From assembly GCA_965202905.1 (NCBI GenBank), contig OZ241868.1, positions 2,232,001 to 2,296,000 on the forward strand: a DNA stretch of 64,000 nt, written 5' to 3'. Shown here in pieces: positions 44,540 through 52,932 of the stretch. The stretch comes from CAYFYS01 sp965202905 (lineage in GTDB: Bacteria; Pseudomonadota; Alphaproteobacteria; MPNO01). The notes under the pieces were generated by a model, which ran no database searches, was not told the origin of the DNA, and worked only from the letters and a program-made list of their open reading frames with translations. Both the position numbers and the translations under genes were made by a program. Every line of letters starts with the position of its first letter. The first letter of the stretch is position 1.

Positions 44540-44952
44540 GCGCGGAACTGTCGCTGCGCATGGAGGCGACGATCGAGGAGCTTCCCCGCATCCACGCCGC
44601 GATCGAGGCCTTCGCCCGGCAGGAGCGCTGGTCGCCCCGGCTCGAATATCAGGTCAAGCTGATGATCGAGGAACTGGCGATCAATGTCGTCAAACACGGC
44701 GGCGCCGAGGGCGTGGCGGCCGGGATCGAGTTGGTGTCCGATCCCGACCGGGTGAGGATCGAGTTCAGCGACGGGGGCCGCCCATTCGATCCGCTGAGCG
44801 AGGCCCCGCCGCCCGATACCGACTCGGCGATCGAGGATCGCCCGATCGGCGGGCTCGGTATCCATCTGGTTCGCGTCATGGTCGATGAAGCGAGCTATCG
44901 CCGCGAAGGGGGCCGAAACCGCCTGACCCTGGTCAAGCGGAGGGATGAATGA
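44536..44952 (+). CDS. RsbW-like serine kinase/ATP-binding protein
   Basis: About 138 residues from GTG, overlapping the PP2C gene by 4 nt. HATPase_c_2 domain: LMIEELAINVVKHGG (N box), IEFSDGGRPFDPL (G1), GGLGIHLVRVMVDEASYRR (G2). In partner switching such a protein phosphorylates the STAS antagonist or binds sigma factor. The stop overlaps the next ATG (ATGA). Confidence 0.87.
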   Translation: MSAELSLRMEATIEELPRIHAAIEAFARQERWSPRLEYQVKLMIEELAINVVKHGGAEGVAAGIELVSDPDRVRIEFSDGGRPFDPLSEAPPPDTDSAIEDRPIGGLGIHLVRVMVDEASYRREGGRNRLTLVKRRDE

Positions 44953-46175
44953 CAGAGCGGCGCGGCCGGCCCGGCCGGCGCTGGGCCGCTGCTCTTGCCG
45001 CCGCCCTGGCCACGGCGACGCCCGCCCTGGCCGATGCGCCCGCCCTGGCCGATGCGCCCGCCCTGGCCGATGCGCCCGGGGTCTCGGACGGGCGTATCCT
45101 GTTCGGCCAGTCCGCCGCCTTCAGCGGCCCGGCCGAGGATCTGGGCAAGAACATGCGGCTCGGGATCGAGGCGGCGTTCGGCGAGGCGAACGCGCGGGGC
45201 GGCGTCTTCGGCCGCCGACTCGAACTGTTGTCGCTGGACGACGCCTATGAGCCGGAAGCCGCGATCGCCAACACCCGCCGGCTGGTCGTCGAGGAAGGCG
45301 TCTTCGCCCTGATCGGCGCGGTCGGTACGCCGACCTCGCGCTCGGCGACGCCGGTCGCCGCGGCCGCCGGCGCGCCCTATGTCGCGCCGTTCACCGGCGC
45401 CGCTTTTCTGCGCCGGGCGGAATGGCGAAACGTCATCAACCTGCGCGCCTCCTATTTCCAGGAGACCGAGGAGATGGTCGGCCGGCTGATCGGCGATCTC
45501 GGCATCGGCCGCATCGCGGTGCTGTACCAGGACGATTCATTCGGGCGGGCGGGCTATCGCGGGGTGCGCCAGGCGCTCGGCCGGCGCGGCCTGAAGCCGG
45601 TGGCAACGGGCGTCTACCCGCGCAACACCACCGCGGTCAAGACCGCTCTGCTGGACCTGCGCGCGGGCGAGCCCGGCGCGGTCATCCTGGTCGGCGCCTA
45701 TCAGCCGGTCGCGACGTTGATCGCCTGGGCGCGCCACATCGGCTTCGATCCGGTATTCTTCACCATCTCGTTCGTCGGCAGCAACGCCCTGGTGCGCGCG
45801 CTCGGCCCGGCCGGGACCGGCGTCTTCGTCACCCAGGTCGTGCCCTCCCCGAGGGCCGACCACCCGCCCGTGACCGCCGCCTATCGCCGGGCCCTGGCGG
45901 CGCACGCGCCCGGCGCGCGCCCCGGTTTCGTCTCCTTCGAAGGCTATCTCGCCGGCCGCCTCGCCATCGTCGCGCTCGAGCTCTGCGGCCGGGAGCCCGA
46001 TCGGGCGTGCTTTCTCGACAGCCTGCGCATCCTCGATGTCGTCGACCTCGACGGTTTCGAGCTCCGCTACGGCCCCGGCGACAATCAGGGCTCGGACGCG
46101 GTCTTTCTGACCGTCATCGGCGATGACGGAAACTATCATCCGATCGAAACGCTGAGGAACCGGCCGCTGCGATGA
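44949..46175 (+). CDS. Periplasmic branched-chain-amino-acid-type binding protein 2
   Basis: 408 residues. Sec signal peptide with an amplified cleavage region (ADAPAL three times, 18-bp DNA repeats 45023-45076). Mature fold like protein 1: RILFGQSAAFSGPAEDLGKNM, ANARGGVFGRRLELLSLDDAYEP, FALIGAVGTPTSRSATPVAA, GRIAVLYQDDSFGRAGYRGVR. Clearly paralogous to protein 1, and likewise without an ABC transporter. Followed, with a 4-nt overlap, by the histidine kinase. Confidence 0.87.
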   Translation: MTERRGRPGRRWAAALAAALATATPALADAPALADAPALADAPGVSDGRILFGQSAAFSGPAEDLGKNMRLGIEAAFGEANARGGVFGRRLELLSLDDAYEPEAAIANTRRLVVEEGVFALIGAVGTPTSRSATPVAAAAGAPYVAPFTGAAFLRRAEWRNVINLRASYFQETEEMVGRLIGDLGIGRIAVLYQDDSFGRAGYRGVRQALGRRGLKPVATGVYPRNTTAVKTALLDLRAGEPGAVILVGAYQPVATLIAWARHIGFDPVFFTISFVGSNALVRALGPAGTGVFVTQVVPSPRADHPPVTAAYRRALAAHAPGARPGFVSFEGYLAGRLAIVALELCGREPDRACFLDSLRILDVVDLDGFELRYGPGDNQGSDAVFLTVIGDDGNYHPIETLRNRPLR

Positions 46176-48376
46176 TCGGCTTGCCGAAACGCCTGCTCGA
46201 AAGCTGTTTCCGCATCTCGACGCAGCTCTATCTCGGCATCGGCAGCGGCGTCGTCTTCACGATCGTCGCCAGCCTGGTCGGTTGGATTTCCTTCGACCGG
46301 GTGGGCGAGGTCCAGAGACGGGTGAACGAGGGCAGCGTTCCAGAGATGGCCGCCGCCTTCGCGGTCGCGCAGCAAAGCGGCGCCCTGGTCGCCGCCGCGC
46401 CGCGCCTGACCACCGCCGCGACGCAAGGCGAGCTGGCCCGTATCGCCAGCAAGATCGCCGAAGACCGCATGGCTTTCGAGACGCAGCTCGGTGCGTTGGC
46501 GAGGCTCGGCGGCGAAGCGCCGCGTTCACGCTCGCTCCGAGAGCGGGGCGACGCGCTGATCGGCAACATCGAGGCGATCGAGGACTCGATGGCCGAGCGT
46601 TTTGCCCTGTCCGGGCTGCGGCTGACGCGGCGGGGCGAGTTGTCGGCGCTGCGCGGCGAGTTGAACCGCCTTCTGATCCCGCTGATCGACGACCAGCTAT
46701 TCTACGCCATGACCGGCTATCGCACGCTCGGTGCGCCGCCGGATCCGCCGCGGCGGCACTTCTCGCAAATCGAATTCAGCCGCTACCGTCATCTGGCGGA
46801 GCTCAGGGCCGGCGCCACCTTGGCGGCGCAGCTTCTGGCGACCGCCTTCAACGTCTCCGACGCCGCCCTGCTGGAGCCGCTGCGCGAGCGTTTCGAAGCC
46901 GCCGCCCGCGGCATCGAACGCCGTCTGTCCCAGCCCGGGACGGAATCCCTGCGCCGCCGACTGGCGCCGCCCTTCGCCCGTCTGGCCGAGCTGGGCGCCG
47001 GACCCGATGGCGGTTTCGGCCTGCGGGCGCGAGAGATCGCCCTCGAACGGCGGCAGAGAGATCTGTTGACGCGCAACCGCACGCTCGCCATCGAACTCGT
47101 GGCCGAGGCCGAGGGTCTGGTCAATGTCGCCCGCGCCAGAGCCGGAGAGGCCACCCGCGCCTCGACCGAGGCGATCCTCGCCGGGCGCAATCTGCTGCTG
47201 CTGATCAGCGCGGCCAGCATCATCGGCGCGGCGCTGGTTGCCTGGCTGTTCGTCGGTCGGGTGCTGTCGCGTCGTCTCGGACGGCTGTCCGATCGGATGC
47301 GCGGCATGGCCGAGGGCGACCTCGAGGGGAAGGTCGAGATCGGCGGCCGCGACGAGGTGGCGGATATGGCCGCGGCGCTCGAAGTCTTCCGACGTCACGC
47401 CCTGGAGGTTCAACGCTTGAATCTGGTCGAGAAACTGGCGGAGGAACTGCGCGGCAAGAACGACCAGCTCGAGCACGCCCTGGCCGAGTTGCAGCGGGCG
47501 CAAGACCAGATCGTCATGCGCGAGAAGCTGGCGGCGCTCGGCGAGCTGACCGCCGGAGTCGCCCACGAGATCAAGAACCCGCTCAATTTCGTCAAGAATT
47601 TCTCGGAGGTCTCCGAGGAGTTGCTGCAAGAGCTGCTGGAGGAGATTTCGCGCGGCGCGGACGACGCGGAGCCGGGCGACGCGGAGCCGGGCGACGCGGA
47701 GCCGGACGAGGACAGCCGGGGGCTGATCGCGGAGATCGGCAACGACCTCACCGGCAACCTCAAGCGCATCCGCGAGCATGGCGAACGGGCCAACCGGATC
47801 GTGCAGTCCATGTTGATGATGGGCGGCGGCTCGGGCGAGCGGCAGCCGACCGACATCAACGCCCTGCTCTCGGCGCACGCCCGGCTCGCCTATCACAGCG
47901 CGCGGGTGAGCGATCCGGACTTCCGCATCGACGTCGAGGAGGAGCTCGACCCCGCGCTCGGCGAAAGCGAGGTCGTTCCCCAGGATCTCGGCCGGGTGTT
48001 CCTGAATATGGTGACCAACGCCTGCTACGCGACCGACGAGAGGCGCCGCGCCGCGACGACGGACGCCGCCGGCGGAGCGGCGGCATCCTACGAGCCGCGG
48101 CTGCTTCTGGCGACCCGGCGTCTGGCGGACCGGATCGAGATCCGCATCCGCGACAACGGCGGCGGCATCCCGCCCGATGTCGCGGACAAGATATTCAACC
48201 CCTTCTTCACAACCAAGCCGACCGATCAGGGCACCGGGCTGGGCCTGTCCCTGTCCAACGACATCGTCCGCCAGCACGGCGGAAGCATCCGGGTCGATTC
48301 CGAGCCCGGCGCGTTTACCGAGATGATCATCGAACTGCCGGCCGACGCGGCCCTGCCGCTGTCCGGCCCGGCGTAG
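46172..48376 (+). CDS. Sensor histidine kinase with HAMP domain
   Basis: 734 residues. TM1 (about 18-42), a long helical periplasmic domain with internal duplications, TM2 (about 345-367, LLLLISAASIIGAALVAWLFVG), HAMP, a coiled coil, then the H box GELTAGVAHEIKNPLNFVKNFSE, N box VFLNMVTNACYATDE, and ATP-binding IRDNGGGIPPDV and GTGLGLSLSNDIVRQHGG. An acidic insert after the H box is a 15-bp tandem repeat product (GDAEP). Probably senses the ligand-bound binding protein and phosphorylates the RR-PP2C. Confidence 0.9.
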   Translation: MIGLPKRLLESCFRISTQLYLGIGSGVVFTIVASLVGWISFDRVGEVQRRVNEGSVPEMAAAFAVAQQSGALVAAAPRLTTAATQGELARIASKIAEDRMAFETQLGALARLGGEAPRSRSLRERGDALIGNIEAIEDSMAERFALSGLRLTRRGELSALRGELNRLLIPLIDDQLFYAMTGYRTLGAPPDPPRRHFSQIEFSRYRHLAELRAGATLAAQLLATAFNVSDAALLEPLRERFEAAARGIERRLSQPGTESLRRRLAPPFARLAELGAGPDGGFGLRAREIALERRQRDLLTRNRTLAIELVAEAEGLVNVARARAGEATRASTEAILAGRNLLLLISAASIIGAALVAWLFVGRVLSRRLGRLSDRMRGMAEGDLEGKVEIGGRDEVADMAAALEVFRRHALEVQRLNLVEKLAEELRGKNDQLEHALAELQRAQDQIVMREKLAALGELTAGVAHEIKNPLNFVKNFSEVSEELLQELLEEISRGADDAEPGDAEPGDAEPDEDSRGLIAEIGNDLTGNLKRIREHGERANRIVQSMLMMGGGSGERQPTDINALLSAHARLAYHSARVSDPDFRIDVEEELDPALGESEVVPQDLGRVFLNMVTNACYATDERRRAATTDAAGGAAASYEPRLLLATRRLADRIEIRIRDNGGGIPPDVADKIFNPFFTTKPTDQGTGLGLSLSNDIVRQHGGSIRVDSEPGAFTEMIIELPADAALPLSGPA

Positions 48377-48404
48377 GTCGGCCCGGCGCAGGTCGCGGCC
48401 GGGC

Positions 48405-48749
48405 TCAGCCGCCGGCCGCCGTCACCGCCTCCGCCCTGGTGCCGTGGATCTTGATGATCTTGTCGAATCCGGCGATGTCGAAGACCTCTTGAATCGGTCC
48501 CGTGAGCGCACACAGGGCGAATTTCGCGTCTCGTTTCCCGAGATCCTTGGCGATCAACAGAATCGCTCTGAGGCCGGCGCTGCTGACATAGGAGACGCCT
48601 TCGAGATCGACGATGACGGCGGCGTCTTCCGCGCTGATGGCGGACTTCATCGTATCCTCGAACTCGCGGGCGGTGACGCCATCGATGCGGCCCTCCACCT
48701 CTGCGATCAAGGCTCCTTTCCCTCGTTCGGTTCTCACTTCCATCGCCAT
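48405..48749 (-). CDS. STAS-domain anti-sigma factor antagonist
   Basis: 112-114 residues; ATG 48743 has the better-spaced AGGAA, ATG 48749 is the alternative. EVEGRIDGVTAREFEDTM and IVDLEGVSYVSSAGLRAILL with the phosphorylatable Ser in the VSSAG motif. Converges with the kinase operon, 28 bp apart. Completes a partner switch: RsbW-like kinase phosphorylates it, PP2C reverses it. Confidence 0.88.
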   Translation of the reverse strand: MAMEVRTERGKGALIAEVEGRIDGVTAREFEDTMKSAISAEDAAVIVDLEGVSYVSSAGLRAILLIAKDLGKRDAKFALCALTGPIQEVFDIAGFDKIIKIHGTRAEAVTAAGG

Positions 48750-48805
48750 TTCCTTTTTTCTTCCCGACTGCCTCGACTGCCGGGTATGTCGCCGCCTCGC
48801 GACGG

Positions 48806-49144
48806 TTAAAGCGCCGCCTCGCCGGTTTCGCCGCTATGAATACGCTGCGCGCCGACCACGTCGCAGACGAAGATCTTGCCGTCGTCGTCCTGGCTGGTGG
48901 CGGCGGTGCGCCGGATCGCCTCCATCACCGGTTCGACCAACTCGTCGGTCACCACCGCTTCGATCGTGACCATCGGCATGAAGGCGATCCTGTATTCCGT
49001 GCCCCGGTGCATCTCGGAGTGACCCATCTGCCGATCGAACCCCTTGACCTCGCTCGCGGTCAGGCCGGTGACCCCGACCTCGACCAGCGCTTCATGCACC
49101 GGGTCGAGCTTGTGCGGCTTGATCACCGCCTTGATCAGCTTCAT
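48806..49144 (-). CDS. glnK: Nitrogen regulatory protein PII
   Basis: 112 residues. PII fold: MKLIKAVIKPHKLDPVHEAL, T-loop RQMGHSEMHRGTEYRIAF with the uridylylation Tyr (GTEY), and B/C loops GKIFVCDVVGAQRIHSGETG. Senses ATP/ADP and 2-oxoglutarate and gates AmtB. Downstream of amtB with 42 nt between; that gap holds an 18-bp tandem duplication. glnK versus glnB cannot be told from sequence; linkage to amtB favours glnK. Confidence 0.9.
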   Translation of the reverse strand: MKLIKAVIKPHKLDPVHEALVEVGVTGLTASEVKGFDRQMGHSEMHRGTEYRIAFMPMVTIEAVVTDELVEPVMEAIRRTAATSQDDDGKIFVCDVVGAQRIHSGETGEAAL

Positions 49145-49186
49145 CGGCTTCGCGCCTCCTGTGCCCGGCCAGCCTCCTGTGCCCGG

Positions 49187-50533
49187 CTAGAAGTCATAGC
49201 CCCGTTCGCCATGGGTGGCAAGATCGAGACCCACCATCTCGTCTTCCATGTCGACCCGGAGCCCGCCGGTGAGCGCCGCGGCGGCCTTCACGATGACGAA
49301 GGTGGCAAGCGCCGACCACAACGCGGTCGCGACCAGGCCGGCCGCTTGCGCGCCGAGCTGTTTGGCGATCGTCATGTCCTCGCCCAGGCGGTCCTCGCCC
49401 AGGCCGCCCCCGCCCAAGGCCCCGACGGCGAGCACGGAGACCAGCAGCGCGCCCGACATGCCGCCGACGCCATGCACGGCGAAGACGTCGAGGGAGTCGT
49501 CGATTTTCCAATGTCGCTTGACCACCTCGGTGGCGAAGAAGCAGATCGCGCCCGCGATCCCGCCCAGCATCAGGGCGCCGACCGGGCCGATGTAACCCGA
49601 GGCGGGCGTGACCGTAGCGAGCCCGGCGATGACGCCGGTCGCGGCCCCGACGAGAGAGGTCTTGCCGAACTTGATCCACTCGATGGCCGACCAGGTCACG
49701 GCCGCGGCGGCCGCGGCGATGTGAGTCACGGCGATGGCCATGCCGGCGCCGCCATCCGCGGCCAGCTGACTGCCGCCGTTGAAGCCGAACCAGCCGACCC
49801 AGAGCATCGCCGCCCCCGCCGCCGTCATGCCGGGGTTGTGCGGTGGATAGATCTGGTTCGGAAAGCCGCGACGGCTGCCCAGCATCGCGGCGATGACCAG
49901 CGCCGACACGCCGGCGGTGCAGTGCACGACCAGGCCGCCGGCGAAGTCCTTGACCCCGAGCGCGCCGAGCCAGCCGCCGCCCCAGATCCAATGGCAGACC
50001 GGCGCGTAGACCAGGATGAGCCAGGCGCCGCTCACTATGAGCACCGCCTGGAACTTGATGCGCTCGACATAGGCGCCGACCATCAGGGCCGGCGTGATGA
50101 TGGCGAAGGTCATCTGGAAAACAGCGAAGACGATCTCGGGGATCGAGTCCTTCGCGGCCTCGGGCGTCACGCCGGCGAAGAACATCTTGCCGAGCCCGCC
50201 GATGACGCCGCCGACGCTGTCGCCGAAGGCCAGGCTGTAGCCGATGGCCAGCCAGAGCAGGCTGGCGAGGCAGGTGATCGCGAAACACTGCATGATCACC
50301 GACAGCACGGCCTGGGAGCGCACCAGGCCGGCATAGAACATCGCCAGGCCCGGCAGGGTCATCAACAGGACCAGCGCGCTCGCGACGATGATCCATGCGC
50401 TGTCGCCGGCGCTGACCGCCGCCTCCGCCGCCTCCGCTGCCGCCCAGGCCGGCGTGGGCGCTGCACAAGCCAATACAATCCCGAGGACCGAAACAATCCC
50501 GAGGACCGAACCGACGAACCGAGACATGCGCAT
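49187..50533 (-). CDS. amtB: Ammonium transporter AmtB
   Basis: 448 residues with signal-like start (SVLGIVSVLGIV, from an 18-bp duplication), then 11 helices. FYAGLVRSQAVLSVIMQCF, DFAGGLVVHCTAGVSALV (first pore His), FVWVGWFGFNGGSQL-like region, LDVFAVHGVGGMSGALL (second pore His). Conducts ammonia/ammonium across the inner membrane; PII blocks it in nitrogen excess. Here amtB precedes the PII gene, the reverse of the usual glnK-amtB order. Confidence 0.92.
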   Translation of the reverse strand: MRMSRFVGSVLGIVSVLGIVLACAAPTPAWAAAEAAEAAVSAGDSAWIIVASALVLLMTLPGLAMFYAGLVRSQAVLSVIMQCFAITCLASLLWLAIGYSLAFGDSVGGVIGGLGKMFFAGVTPEAAKDSIPEIVFAVFQMTFAIITPALMVGAYVERIKFQAVLIVSGAWLILVYAPVCHWIWGGGWLGALGVKDFAGGLVVHCTAGVSALVIAAMLGSRRGFPNQIYPPHNPGMTAAGAAMLWVGWFGFNGGSQLAADGGAGMAIAVTHIAAAAAAVTWSAIEWIKFGKTSLVGAATGVIAGLATVTPASGYIGPVGALMLGGIAGAICFFATEVVKRHWKIDDSLDVFAVHGVGGMSGALLVSVLAVGALGGGGLGEDRLGEDMTIAKQLGAQAAGLVATALWSALATFVIVKAAAALTGGLRVDMEDEMVGLDLATHGERGYDF

Positions 50534-50889
50534 CCCCTCCCGTTACGGCCGCTTACGGCCGCGCAGAACATCACTTTCGGATCGACACGGCAACCCCGGC
50601 GGATCGACACGGCAACCCCGGCCGGGCTATCGTGTCGCTGGGCTATCGTGTCGAGAGCATTCAGGGCGGAGCGGCCGACCGTTCGTCCACCGGGCGCCGG
50701 TCGGCCGGATCGAAGCGGCGCGCGCGCGCCATCGCGCGTACCGAAGCGGCCGCGCTTACCGAAGCGGCGTCGAGTCGGCCTGCGGGCGCGTGCTTGGCAG
50801 CCACGATGGGTCCCGACATAATGCCGCGGCGGCGCGATGACTGGCTTGCGGCCAATCGCCGAGACGATCGATGGATGAGGGGTCCAGCC
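50534..50889. other. Intergenic region with tandem duplications
   Basis: GGATCGACACGGCAACCCCG twice (50578-50622) and GGCTATCGTGTCG twice (50626-50655). No gene; a plus-strand frame reading into the amidohydrolase is arginine-rich and not supported. It should contain the amtB promoter and the start signals of the amidohydrolase. Confidence 0.6.
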
Positions 50890-51894
50890 ATGAAGCTCGA
50901 CATCTACAACCACATCTTCCCCAAGCCCTATTTCGAGCGCATGCAGGAGGTGATCCCCGACCAGCGCCCGATCAAGCGCTGGCTCAATATCCCGGTGCTC
51001 TACGATGTCGATGCGCGCCTGCGCATGATGGAGACCTTCGGCGAGTACCAGCAGATCCTGTCGAACTCCATGCCGCCGATCGAGTTCATCGCCGGCCCCG
51101 ACGCGACCCCGGGGCTCGCCCGGCTGGTCAACGACGGAATGGCCGATCTGTGCCGCCGGCACCCCGACCGGTTCCCCGGCTTCATCGCCTCGCTGCCGAT
51201 GAACAACATGGAGGCGACGATCGGGGAGATCGACCGCGCGATCGGCGAGCTCGACGCCAGCGGCGTCCAGATCTTCTCCCACGTAAACGGCCGGCCGCTG
51301 GACGAGCCCGAGTTCTATCCGCTGTTCGAGCGCATGGCCCAGCTCGACAAGCCGATCTGGCTGCACCCGGCGCGCGGCGCCAACCACCCGGACTACCTGA
51401 CCGAGAACAAGTCCAAATACGAGATCTGGTGGACCTTCGGCTGGCCCTATGAGACCTCGGCGGCGATGGCCCGGATCGTCTTTTCCGGTATCTTCGACAA
51501 GCTGCCGGACATCAAGATCATCTCCCATCACCTGGGCGCGATGATCCCCTATTTCGAAGGCCGCGTCGGGCCCGGCTGGGACCAGCTCGGCACGCGGACC
51601 GCCGATGAGGACTACGAGGCGCTGCTCGCCTCGATGAAGAAGCGGCCGGTCGATTACTTCAAGATGTTCTACGCCGACACCGCGACGTTCGGCTCGAGCG
51701 CCGCGACCGATTGCGGGCTCGCGTTCTTCGGCGTCGAAAAGTGCCTGTTCGCCTCGGACTGCCCGTTCGACCCCGAGGGCGGGCCGATGTACATCCGCGA
51801 GACCATCAGGATCCTCGACGAGCTCGAGGTCGGCGAGGCCGAGCGCAGCGCTCTCTACGAGGGCAACGCACGGAAGCTCCTGAACCTCGACTAG
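50890..51894 (+). CDS. ACMSD/gamma-resorcylate-decarboxylase-like amidohydrolase-fold protein
   Basis: 334 residues from MKLDIYNHIFPKPYFERM, with GAGGGG upstream. Motifs: IWLHPARGANHPDY, SHHLGAMIPYFEGR, CLFASDCPFDPEGGP. The first motif is YNH rather than HxH, so the first metal His is replaced by Tyr, seen in a subgroup of this family. Likely a metal-dependent decarboxylase or hydrolase; substrate unknown. EamA transporter gene follows 9 nt later. Confidence 0.82.
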   Translation: MKLDIYNHIFPKPYFERMQEVIPDQRPIKRWLNIPVLYDVDARLRMMETFGEYQQILSNSMPPIEFIAGPDATPGLARLVNDGMADLCRRHPDRFPGFIASLPMNNMEATIGEIDRAIGELDASGVQIFSHVNGRPLDEPEFYPLFERMAQLDKPIWLHPARGANHPDYLTENKSKYEIWWTFGWPYETSAAMARIVFSGIFDKLPDIKIISHHLGAMIPYFEGRVGPGWDQLGTRTADEDYEALLASMKKRPVDYFKMFYADTATFGSSAATDCGLAFFGVEKCLFASDCPFDPEGGPMYIRETIRILDELEVGEAERSALYEGNARKLLNLD

Positions 51895-51903
51895 AGGGGC
51901 CTC

Positions 51904-52827
51904 GTGTCGGGCGACGCCCACCGGCGGCGTGGGCTGACCGGCATCGGACTGGCGGTCCTGTCCTCGGCCTCGTTCACCGTTTCCACGGTCGCGACCGTGT
52001 GGTCCTACGAAGGCGGCGGCGAGCCGCTGGCGGCGATCACCATCCGGTTTGCCGGCGCCATCGTCGTGCTGGCCGGCGTCCTGCGGCTGGTGGGAATCCC
52101 GCTCTGGCTGCCGCCGCGACAGCGCATGCTCGCGCTCGGCCTGGGTTGCCTGCTGTCGTTGCAGTCCTACTGTCTCTACAACTCTTTCGCCCTCATCCCG
52201 GTCGGGCTGACGTTCGCGATCTTCTACATCTATCCGATGCTGGTCACGCTGATCGCGATGGCGACCGGTCAGGACCGCATGACGCCGGCGATCGGTCTGG
52301 CGTTGCTCGCCGCCTTCGCCGGACTGGCGCTGGTCTTCAACCTCGACGGCCAGGGGATGACCCTCCACGGCGCCGGGCTCGCGCTCGGCGCCGCCGTCAC
52401 CTGGGCGGCGATCGCGGTCATCGGCGCGCGGCTGATGCGCGATCAGGACCCGAGACCGATGACTTTGCACATGCAGGTCGCGGCCGGGACGATCTACCTC
52501 GTCGTCTGCGTCCTGAAGGGCGGCGTCGATCTGCCGGCAACGACGAAGGGCTGGATCGGCTATGCCGCGCTGCCGGCCTTCTACGCCCTGTCGACGATCT
52601 GCTTCTTCGCTGCGATCTCGATGATCGGCTCGATCCGTGCGACTCTGATCATGAACCTGGAGCCGGTCTTCACCATTGCCGCCGGCTTCGCGATTCTGGG
52701 CCAGAGCCTCACCCGGCCGCAGCTTCTCGGCGCCGCGCTCGTGATCGTCGCGGTCTTCACGGTTCGCCTGCGCAAGCCCGCCGGCCCGTTCCGTCGCACG
52801 GGCCGTGCAAGGGGAGGCGAGCGATGA
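51904..52827 (+). CDS. EamA/DMT-family transporter
   Basis: 307 residues from GTG. Ten predicted helices in two EamA repeats (LAVLSSASFTVSTVATVWSY; LGAAVTWAAIAVIGARLM). EPVFTIAAGFAILGQSLTRPQLLGAALVIVAV is the typical end of the second repeat. Presumably exports or imports a small metabolite linked to the flanking amidohydrolase and thiolase. A GAGCACACGCAC repeat lies at about 52890-52915, before the thiolase. Confidence 0.82.
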   Translation: MSGDAHRRRGLTGIGLAVLSSASFTVSTVATVWSYEGGGEPLAAITIRFAGAIVVLAGVLRLVGIPLWLPPRQRMLALGLGCLLSLQSYCLYNSFALIPVGLTFAIFYIYPMLVTLIAMATGQDRMTPAIGLALLAAFAGLALVFNLDGQGMTLHGAGLALGAAVTWAAIAVIGARLMRDQDPRPMTLHMQVAAGTIYLVVCVLKGGVDLPATTKGWIGYAALPAFYALSTICFFAAISMIGSIRATLIMNLEPVFTIAAGFAILGQSLTRPQLLGAALVIVAVFTVRLRKPAGPFRRTGRARGGER

Positions 52828-52932
52828 GCGCAACCCGCTTGCCCATAGCCGGTTTCCCGGCCGAACATCTCGTCGGCCGACGGGGTCCGCGAGCACACGC
52901 ACGAGCACACGCACGAGCAAAAGGATCAGGAC

